From Bin87 sp964347975 (GTDB taxonomy: Bacteria > Chloroflexota > Dehalococcoidia > Lucifugimonadales > UBA3495): a stretch of 64,000 nucleotides of DNA. The DNA is taken from NCBI GenBank assembly GCA_964347975.1, contig CAYGAY010000003.1, forward strand, positions 62,001 through 126,000, written 5' to 3'. Both the position numbers and the translations under genes were made by a program. The notes under the pieces are model-generated. The model did no database searches and was not told the DNA's origin. It saw only the letters and a program-made list of their open reading frames with translations. Shown here piece after piece: positions 58,220 through 64,000 of the stretch. Position 1 is the stretch's first letter, and each line of letters begins with the position of its first letter.

Positions 58220-60139
58220 ATGGATACCCTTTTCGGCTACCGGGGTTTTGCGCTGGTTGTGGACCTGGCGTCCGGGGATTACCGCCAGGATGCCATCCCG
58301 GCCCGGGTTCTGCGCGCCACCATCGGCGGTATCGGTTTGGGGACATGGCTGCTGCATCGATATGGGGGGCCGGCGTCGGATCTTGACGGTGAGACGCTGA
58401 CCGATTCAGCGCGCCGCCAGCTGCTGGACACCGCGCTGGAGCCGGACAACCCGCTCATTTTCGTCACGAGCCCCCTCGTCGGCACCGGCCTGACGACGTC
58501 CAGCAAATTCGCCGTGATGACCCGGTCGCCGCTTACCGGGTTTATCGCCGATGGGTTATCGTCCAGCCACCTGGCCGTGGAACTCAAACGGGCCTGCGGC
58601 GACGCATTGGTCATCACCGGTCGCGCCCCGGAGCCGTGCCTGCTGTACATCGATATCGACGGCAGGCCGCGCATCCGGCCAGCCGGGCAGCTCATGGGCT
58701 TGTCGACCATGGATACGGAGTTGGCCGTAAAGGCCCAATTAGACGACGGCAACCGAAAACCGGTGCGGGTCGCCGGCATCGGCCCGGCCGGGGAGAACCT
58801 GGTCCGTTTCGCCAGCATTGCCAACGACGGGGGCCGGCAGGCCGGCAGATGCGGGCCCGGGGCCGTCATGGGCAGTAAGCGTCTCAAAGCCATCGCGGTA
58901 CGCGGCAGCGCGGACGCGGACCCGCCCGTGGCCGACCCGGAGAGCTTGCGACGATATGCCCGCGACCTCAGCCGGCGCAGCCTGGGCTCGGCCACCGCCA
59001 AGTATCGGGAGCTGGGCACCATTGCCAACGTGTCCGTGTTCAACCGCCTGGGCACGTTGCCCACGCGGAATTTCCAACAATCCACCTTCATCGATGCGGA
59101 GGCGGTGAGCGGAGAGGTGTTGCATCAGACTAAAAAAACGCGGTCGGCGCATTGCGCCAACTGCACCATCGGGTGCGAAAAAATCTTCTCCGTATCGCCA
59201 AAAGACGGTGACGGAAAACCGGAAAAATCCGCCAACGCACGGCTGGAATACGAAAGTTTATTTGCCCTGGGGCCATTGGTGGGCGTGGGTGATCCGGACG
59301 CCGTTATTCGAGCGGTGCGCCGTTGCGACGAGTTGGGTGTCGATACCATCTCCGCCGGAGGCGTGGTGGCCTGGGCCATTGAAACGGCGGAGCGAGGGTT
59401 GCTGCCCGGTGGGAACGTGACATCATCGGCCGGTTCGGAGGAACGGTTGCAGTTCGGAAACGGGGACGCCATCATCGACTTGCTGGAGGACATCGGGCGC
59501 CGACGTGGCTATTTGGGGAATCTGCTGGCCGACGGCACCCGGCTGGCAGCAGAAAAGATCGGGGCCGGTTCGTCGGATTGGGCCATGCAGGTGAAGGGAC
59601 TGGAGATGCCGGGTTACGAGCCGCGCAGCCTGAAGACGCTTGCTTTGGGACTGGCAACGACCCCGCGTGGCGCGTGTCACAACCGGACGTCTGCTTATGA
59701 TGCCGACTTCTCGCCCGAGGTGGACCGGCTGACCGTTGACGAAAGGCGGGGGCGCATTGCGGTGGACAGCGAAGATTTTGCCGCCGCGCTGGATTCGCTG
59801 ATCTGGTGCAAGTTCCTGCGACGGGCGTTTTCTGATTTTTGGGAAGAGTCCGCGGCAGTGTACCGGATGGTGACGGGCTGGGAAGACTTCGATGCCGTCG
59901 AATTGCGCAAAACTGCCGCTCGGGTCGCCGATCTCAAGAAAGCCTACAACCAGCGGTGGGGCTGGAGACGCTCCGACGACACGCTGCCGCCGCGCACGCT
60001 TACGGAACCCCTGCCGGATGGAGTGGCGGCCGGCATCGGGTTGACGGTTCACGAACTGGACGGGATGATCGCCGACTACTACGCGGCGCGGGGTTGGGAT
60101 GCCGATGGCCGTATCGATCCGTCCGTTGCGTTCTCATAA
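58220..60139 (+). CDS. Aldehyde:ferredoxin oxidoreductase (tungsten-dependent type)
   Basis: A 639-residue protein of the AOR family. N-terminal domain I begins FGYRGFALVVDLASG, and IGGIGLGTWLL near 36 is the pterin-proximal loop. The iron-sulfur ligands appear as Cys312, Cys315 and Cys319 in HCANCTIGCEK plus Cys530 in LIWCKFLRR. Pterin-binding motifs include RCGPGAVMGSKRLKAIA near 212-228. These enzymes oxidise aldehydes to acids and reduce ferredoxin, using a tungsten bis-pterin. A MobA and a MoaD-like gene are fused in one transcript with it. In aerobes this family can carry molybdenum instead; the metal cannot be told from sequence. Confidence 0.9.
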   Translation: MDTLFGYRGFALVVDLASGDYRQDAIPARVLRATIGGIGLGTWLLHRYGGPASDLDGETLTDSARRQLLDTALEPDNPLIFVTSPLVGTGLTTSSKFAVMTRSPLTGFIADGLSSSHLAVELKRACGDALVITGRAPEPCLLYIDIDGRPRIRPAGQLMGLSTMDTELAVKAQLDDGNRKPVRVAGIGPAGENLVRFASIANDGGRQAGRCGPGAVMGSKRLKAIAVRGSADADPPVADPESLRRYARDLSRRSLGSATAKYRELGTIANVSVFNRLGTLPTRNFQQSTFIDAEAVSGEVLHQTKKTRSAHCANCTIGCEKIFSVSPKDGDGKPEKSANARLEYESLFALGPLVGVGDPDAVIRAVRRCDELGVDTISAGGVVAWAIETAERGLLPGGNVTSSAGSEERLQFGNGDAIIDLLEDIGRRRGYLGNLLADGTRLAAEKIGAGSSDWAMQVKGLEMPGYEPRSLKTLALGLATTPRGACHNRTSAYDADFSPEVDRLTVDERRGRIAVDSEDFAAALDSLIWCKFLRRAFSDFWEESAAVYRMVTGWEDFDAVELRKTAARVADLKKAYNQRWGWRRSDDTLPPRTLTEPLPDGVAAGIGLTVHELDGMIADYYAARGWDADGRIDPSVAFS

Positions 60140-60874
60140 CGGCTGTTTCGCCGGAATACCCACTCGCCGGGGGTAACGGCCAGGAGTGCGACGCACCTTC
60201 TCTACGCAGACCAGCCAGCGGTCGGACGGCAGCGGCGGCGACAGAGAAGCCACCGGATACACTTCGGCAATCTTGCCCCCAAGTTCGGCCAGAGCGTTGG
60301 CCGACGCCCGGGCCTCCGCCGGGCCGTCCTTTCCCTTCCAAGCCAGCAACCGGCCGTGTCCCTTGCACAGGGGCAGGGCGTACTCGATCAGCGTCGGCAT
60401 CGCGGCAACTCCCCTGGCGAGGGCAACGTCGAACTGGCCGCGGTAGCCTTCAACACGGGCTAATTCCTCGGCGCGGGTGGTTAGCACTTCGACGTCAGCA
60501 ATGCCCAACCGTTTTACCGCATCCCGGAGAAAAGCGGTCTTTTTGCCCACGGATTCCACCAGCGTCAGGCGTATGCCGGGAAAAGCGATTTTAAGCGGCA
60601 CTCCGGGGAATCCGGCGCCGGCTCCGAGGTCAACGACCCTCAAACCTTTCCGCCATTCCGGTATAGCCAGAAGCGCCGTCAGCGAGTCTAAATGATGCCG
60701 CACCTGAACTTCCACCGGATCGGTGATAGCGGTAAGGTTGGCCCGACGGTTCCCCTCGGCCAGTAGCCGCGTGTACTCGGCGAATTGCGCTAACTGGCAG
60801 CCTGACAGGTGCAGACCCAGGCGTTCCGCCTGTTCCGCCAGAACCTGCATTCCGAGAGCGGCCGCAGTCGTCAT
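60134..60874 (-). CDS. rsmG: 16S rRNA (guanine-527-N7)-methyltransferase
   Basis: A 246-residue Rossmann methyltransferase (GidB). The family motifs are ANLTAITDPVEVQVRHHLDSL near 38-58 (part TAITDPVEVQVRH), VVDLGAGAGFPGVPLKIAFP near 74-93 (SAM loop), LVESVGKKTAFL near 99-110 and DVALARGVAAMPTLIEYALPL near 145-165. It methylates G527 of 16S rRNA. Its stop overlaps the AOR gene by 6 bases on the opposite strand, and its start overlaps the end of eno by a single base on the same strand, so eno-rsmG are co-transcribed. Confidence 0.94.
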   Translation of the reverse strand: MTTAAALGMQVLAEQAERLGLHLSGCQLAQFAEYTRLLAEGNRRANLTAITDPVEVQVRHHLDSLTALLAIPEWRKGLRVVDLGAGAGFPGVPLKIAFPGIRLTLVESVGKKTAFLRDAVKRLGIADVEVLTTRAEELARVEGYRGQFDVALARGVAAMPTLIEYALPLCKGHGRLLAWKGKDGPAEARASANALAELGGKIAEVYPVASLSPPLPSDRWLVCVEKVRRTPGRYPRRVGIPAKQPL

Positions 60875-62184
60875 CAGTTCAGGAACCGCGCGAACACGTC
60901 CCGGCCGGCGAACCGGGCCCGTTCCCCCAACTCCTCTTCGATCCGGAGCAGACGGTTATATTTGGCAAGGCGTTCGGATCGGGTGATGGAGCCGATTTTA
61001 ATTTGGCCGGCGCCGGTCGCTACTGCCAAGTCAGCGATGGTGGTGTCTTCCGTCTCACCGGACCGGGCCGAAATGACCGGCAGATATCCGCGCTCGTGGG
61101 CGAGGCGCACGGTTTCCAGCGTTTCGGTGAGGGTGCCAATTTGGTTCGGTTTGACCAGCACTGCGTTGGCGATTCCCAGCTCGGCGCCCCGGGCCAACCG
61201 TGTCGGGTTAGTAGTGAACAGATCGTCGCCAATCAGCTGTGTTGCAGGGCCCATCTTATCGGTTAGATACTGCCAGCCTTCCCAATCGTCTTCGGAAAGA
61301 CCGTCCTCGATGGAAATGATCGGATATGTTAGTTGCCAGTGGGCCAGCAGGTCAGCCAGTTCGATGGATGTGAAGGAGCGGCCTTCAGCTTGCAGGATGT
61401 AATGCCCGTCGCCGGCGTCAAACTCAGTGGCGGCGACGTCCAGGCCGATGGCGATGTCGCCGTCCCGGGCGCAGCGGTAACCGGCCAACCGGGTGGCATC
61501 GTAGAGTAGGCCCAAGGCATCCTCGTGACAGGGCAACGGCGGTCCGTAGCCTCCCTCATCGGCTACCCCGTAGGCGTAGGTTCCGGTCTGTGCCAGAACC
61601 CGGCCCACGGCGCGGTACACCGCCACCACCATCCGCAACGCCTCACGATAGGTCTCGGCGCCGACGGGAATGGCGAGGAAGTCCTGCATGTCCAACCCGG
61701 CGGCAGCGTGTCGGCCGCCGCTGATGATATTGACCATGGGCATAGGCAACGTAGCGGCGTTCGGCCCGCCCAAATACCGGTACAAGGGCTGGCCCGTGGC
61801 GGTGGCGGCGGCGTGGGCGGCCGCCAAAGACACTCCCAGGATGGCGTTGGCTCCGAGGTTAGCCTTGTTAGCGGTTCCGTCAAGCTCCCGCAAACGGGCG
61901 TCCAGCGCCAGCTGGTCAGCGGCGTCGATGTGGCCGGCGATGGACGGGCCAATGGTGTCGTTGACCGCCGCCACCGCGCGCAGGACGCCGTTGCCCTCGT
62001 AGCGCGTGGGGTCGCCGTCGCGCAGTTCAACCGCCTCGTGGCGACCGGTGGACGCCCCGGAAGGCACAATGGCCCGGCCCATCACGCCACTGTCCAGACG
62101 GACGTCCACCTCTACAGTGGGGTTACCGCGGGAATCCAGCACCTCGCGGGCGCGGACGGCGGCGATTTGAGTGGAATCGGTCAT
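60874..62184 (-). CDS. eno: Enolase with altered active-site residues
   Basis: A 436-residue protein with the full enolase layout: VREVLDSRGNPTVEVD near 12-27, SGASTGRHEAVELRDGD near 42-58, ISGGRHAAAGLDMQDFLAIPVGA near 154-176 (part RHAAAGLDMQDF), GVADEGGYGP near 206, VKPNQIGTLTETL near 341 and IKIGSITRSERLAKYNRLLRIEEEL (part ITRSERLAKYN). Two positions that are normally fixed differ: Glu168 is Asp168 here, and His373 is Ala373 in ISARSGETED (normally SHRSGETED). His159, Glu210, and the two Lys remain. It may be a second enolase-like paralogue. It lies upstream of rsmG. Confidence 0.88.
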   Translation of the reverse strand: MTDSTQIAAVRAREVLDSRGNPTVEVDVRLDSGVMGRAIVPSGASTGRHEAVELRDGDPTRYEGNGVLRAVAAVNDTIGPSIAGHIDAADQLALDARLRELDGTANKANLGANAILGVSLAAAHAAATATGQPLYRYLGGPNAATLPMPMVNIISGGRHAAAGLDMQDFLAIPVGAETYREALRMVVAVYRAVGRVLAQTGTYAYGVADEGGYGPPLPCHEDALGLLYDATRLAGYRCARDGDIAIGLDVAATEFDAGDGHYILQAEGRSFTSIELADLLAHWQLTYPIISIEDGLSEDDWEGWQYLTDKMGPATQLIGDDLFTTNPTRLARGAELGIANAVLVKPNQIGTLTETLETVRLAHERGYLPVISARSGETEDTTIADLAVATGAGQIKIGSITRSERLAKYNRLLRIEEELGERARFAGRDVFARFLN

Positions 62185-62185
62185 A

Positions 62186-62863
62186 CTAAAAAGTGTGGAT
62201 GGTTGCAGGCGGAGGGGCCTGCTCACCGAGGCAGACTCGCCGGCCCATAACCACCGTAGGATGGTCGAACAACGAATCGCTGAACAGCTCGGTTTTGGGC
62301 AGTGCGGCGCTGTATTCGTCACTGGCGTAGGACGTTGTAATTGCACTATAGCCGTCAAAACAGGAATACCAGTAACGGTCCTCCATAAGAGTTCCACCCC
62401 CACCAACGGTAAGAGTTCCGTCATCCGATAGTATTACTGCATACCCGCCGGCAGTAGGGTAGTTGCTGATCGTAATCGTTAGCCGGCCGCCAGCAGTGAT
62501 GGCAATATGTGTTGCTGCAATGTAACCGTCAACGTCGGAAGGGGTAATAGCAGCAGGTTCCTCGCCGGGCGGTAGCGGCGGCGGCAGGTTAATGGGAAGT
62601 GGCATCGCTCTTGCGGAGGGCGGCGCGTTGCCGGCCTCCGCAAGAGTCCGTGTTGCGATGTGGGCGTCCAGCGCCTGCTCCGCTATTGCTTCCCGCCCGG
62701 CCTGCGGAAGGTTGTACTGGGCAGTTTCGTCGTAAGCCGCGGGCCAGACCGCGCTGTATTCCTGAACCAGCGAAGGTATCCAGTCGTTCTGGGCCAGAGC
62801 AATGCCAACCGGCACACCCGCGCCGACCGCCGACCCAGTGCCCGCAGCCGGCAACTTTTTCAT
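62186..62863 (-). CDS. Exported hypothetical protein with a Pro-rich linker
   Basis: A 225-residue protein of unknown family. The first 24 residues (MKKLPAAGTGSAVGAGVPVGIALA) resemble a signal peptide with a Lys-Lys start and a hydrophobic core. A helical segment with Gln and Ala follows (EYSAVWPAAYDETAQYNLP), then a Pro-rich linker PLPINLPPPLPPGEEP near 104-119, then a Gly/Ser/Thr sheet domain (ITISNYPTAGGYAVILSDDG near 145-164) ending with two Cys (near 182 and 213). A type IV pilin-like variant is possible. The stop is 1 base upstream of eno, which suggests co-transcription. ATG 62863 has GGAGCG upstream. Confidence 0.62.
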   Translation of the reverse strand: MKKLPAAGTGSAVGAGVPVGIALAQNDWIPSLVQEYSAVWPAAYDETAQYNLPQAGREAIAEQALDAHIATRTLAEAGNAPPSARAMPLPINLPPPLPPGEEPAAITPSDVDGYIAATHIAITAGGRLTITISNYPTAGGYAVILSDDGTLTVGGGGTLMEDRYWYSCFDGYSAITTSYASDEYSAALPKTELFSDSLFDHPTVVMGRRVCLGEQAPPPATIHTF

Positions 62864-62939
62864 TGTGAACGCTCCTCCGGTTCTACTGCCAGCGCATAGC
62901 GCGCAACAGATCTGACCGGCCTTAACCGTGCCCTTCGAA

Positions 62940-63401
62940 CTACCTGGGCGTCGGCGGGGTGAACAGGATTCTTCCGTCGGTATCGTGGGTGTGGTTCGCC
63001 AGGGCAGCCAGCATCTGGTTGTTCTGCTGGACTTCGCCGCGCAATGAGTCGATGGCTTCCGCCAGTTTCTCAAACCCGGCAACCATTTCAGCCCGCAGTT
63101 GCTCGTTGTCCCGCCGGACTTCAGCCCGCAGACTTTGGTAATCTTGCCGGACTTCGGCCCGCAGTTGATCGTTGTCTTGCCGGACTTCAGCCCGCAGACT
63201 TTGATAATCTTGCCGGGCTTCGGCCCGCGCTTCCCTGACTTCGTTCCGCAACAGCTCGACCGTCTGGCCCAGGCTTTCAACTTGGGCAGTGTTCCGGCCC
63301 AACGCGAAGCTACCCTTGATCAGCAGGACAACGATGGTAATGCCGATGCTGACGACGGCTACTCCAACGCCAACGACCGCGGCAATGGCGGCAATGTCCA
63401 T
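62940..63401 (-). CDS. Membrane-anchored coiled-coil protein with 12-residue repeats
   Basis: A 153-residue protein. Residues 6-29 form one membrane helix near the N-terminus. The rest is a long helix with tandem repeats of a 12-residue unit like LRAEVRQDYQS and LRAEVRQDNDQ (about 65-105), encoded by near-identical 36-base DNA repeats at about 63100-63215. The end (AMLAALANHTHDTDGRILFTPP, part NHTHDTDG) is polar. Similar proteins are common near envelope genes and of unknown function. It precedes the exported hypothetical gene by about 75 bases on the same strand. Confidence 0.7.
   Translation of the reverse strand: MDIAAIAAVVGVGVAVVSIGITIVVLLIKGSFALGRNTAQVESLGQTVELLRNEVREARAEARQDYQSLRAEVRQDNDQLRAEVRQDYQSLRAEVRRDNEQLRAEMVAGFEKLAEAIDSLRGEVQQNNQMLAALANHTHDTDGRILFTPPTPR
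63100..63215 (-). repeat. 36-bp tandem DNA repeats in the coiled-coil gene
   Basis: About three units of 36 bases recur, each with the pattern CGCAGACTTTG or CGCAGTTGATC followed by TCTTGCCGGACTTC; they encode the LRAEVRQD-type 12-residue coils. Copy number is likely to be variable. Confidence 0.75.
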
Positions 63402-63449
63402 AAGTGTCTCCTTTACCAGGGGATTGCAGCCGGCGCGATGGCCGCTGCG

Positions 63450-64000
63450 CTAACCGTGCCCCTCTGACACAATGTCGTTGAAAGTCACGCGGAGCATGGG
63501 GGCATCGGTTTCGTTCTTCCATTGATGGTGTTCCCCGGGAGGCACGAGGACGGCGTCGCCCGCGGTTACGGTATATTCCTTGCCTGAGACCACCAAGGTG
63601 CCGGAACCTTCCAGGATGAATACGGTGTGGTCCCAGGCGTGGTTGTGGCCCCCGGTTTCGGGGTGGCTTACCGCGCCGGGCTGCATCGCGCCGTTGTAAA
63701 GCATCAGGTAATTGGGGCACCCGTCGCGGCCACCGAGCATGGTGTGGCCGGTTTCAGCGTTCAAATCGGCGTGGTTGCGGATTACCGGGGGAGCGCCGGA
63801 GCCCGGCTCGGAACCGCCGGGTCGGGCGTTGCCGCTGGCCGCCGAGATGGGGTTGATTTCGATGCGCCGGATGTCGCTGTCGCCGTCATTGCGTGTAACG
63901 TGGTCGACCATGGGCGGAATGAACATGGCGTCGCCGGCCTTGACCGGATATTCCTTGCCGTCGGCCACCAGGGTGCCGCTGCCCTCAATGATATAGACCT
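63450..64000 (-). CDS. Bicupin protein (partial, start beyond window)
   Basis: The frame is open to the window end, so the N-terminus is missing; at least 183 residues are present. Two cupin domains follow each other: the first ends with VYIIEGSGTLVADGKEYPV and AGDAMFIPPMVDHVT, the second has HNHAWDHTVFILEGSGTLVV with two His and a Glu-like position, then AGDAVLVPPGEHHQW near the end. Each is a mononuclear metal site of the cupin type, though which one is active is unclear. The second domain clearly arose by duplication of the first. Members include dioxygenases and sugar isomerases. The stop is at 63450-63452. Confidence 0.8.
   Translation of the reverse strand, partial: VYIIEGSGTLVADGKEYPVKAGDAMFIPPMVDHVTRNDGDSDIRRIEINPISAASGNARPGGSEPGSGAPPVIRNHADLNAETGHTMLGGRDGCPNYLMLYNGAMQPGAVSHPETGGHNHAWDHTVFILEGSGTLVVSGKEYTVTAGDAVLVPPGEHHQWKNETDAPMLRVTFNDIVSEGHG

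Noticed and set aside
63100..63215. Possible CRISPR-like array from regularly spaced short repeats
   Set aside because: The repeats are in-frame coding units with no unique spacers and no cas genes nearby; they encode a coiled coil.

Overview
The window is about 60% GC, densely coded on both strands, and free of phage, rRNA or intact insertion sequences. The gene content suggests a heterotrophic Chloroflexota bacterium of the Dehalococcoidia/SAR202 type. The indicators are LLM-class flavin oxidoreductases, three ACMSD-like amidohydrolases, several Uma2-family nucleases, a DUF5679 zinc-ribbon protein, a TRAP large permease, a tungsten-type aldehyde oxidoreductase and many GTG/TTG starts. This placement is an inference from gene content; no rRNA or other strong phylogenetic marker was analysed.

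Layout. 1-2.4 kb: tail of a sulfite-oxidase-like molybdoenzyme, a Uma2 protein, a collapsed Uma2 remnant and an acyl-CoA-dehydrogenase-like flavoprotein. 3.1-8.2 kb: a co-directional catabolic run (polysaccharide-deacetylase-like hydrolase, two ACMSD-like amidohydrolases, an SDR with a split glycine loop, an LLM flavin oxidoreductase). 8.2-9.4 kb: a thioredoxin-fold (DUF255) gene reduced to its two ends with a small exported protein between them. 9.4-15.8 kb: a PEP-mutase/isocitrate-lyase-like enzyme, then a fused HyuA-HyuB hydantoinase/oxoprolinase flanked by two Uma2 paralogues with nearly identical 3' halves. 15.9-20.7 kb: mostly minus-strand enzymes (FAH hydrolase, D-2-hydroxyacid dehydrogenase, tRNA-Ala, NHL protein, SMP-30 lactonase). 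20.9-26.2 kb: orphan DctM, MerA-like flavoprotein, Mrr-type nuclease, DUF5679, cyclase. 26.4-30.1 kb: housekeeping (bL28, Rpe, ArgH, tRNA-Leu, tRNA-Lys). 30.2-35.9 kb: a FixH/YtkA-like protein coupled to a polytopic membrane protein with a six-cysteine cluster, an SDR, small membrane proteins, FKBP and a second LLM oxidoreductase.

36-49.9 kb is a second catabolic cluster: cupin, enoyl-CoA hydratase, LigB-type extradiol dioxygenase, HpaB-type flavin hydroxylase, chlorohydrolase-like amidohydrolase, two PuuE-like deacetylases, sugar-nucleotide epimerase, GMC oxidoreductase, VOC protein and a third ACMSD-like amidohydrolase. It would suit hydroxylation and ring cleavage of an aromatic compound, but the substrate cannot be read from sequence. 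Inside it lies a two-gene unit (DUF4365 nuclease-like protein plus an unrecognised 378-residue protein) that is a candidate undescribed defence module.

50-64 kb returns to housekeeping: SfsA, a HhH-GPD glycosylase, Uma2, gamma-glutamyltransferase, TrmI and an AcuC-like deacetylase. A tight MobA/MoaD/aldehyde:ferredoxin oxidoreductase operon follows, then RsmG, an enolase with altered active-site residues, two cell-envelope proteins and a bicupin cut by the window edge. Two families of short dispersed palindromes recur between genes.
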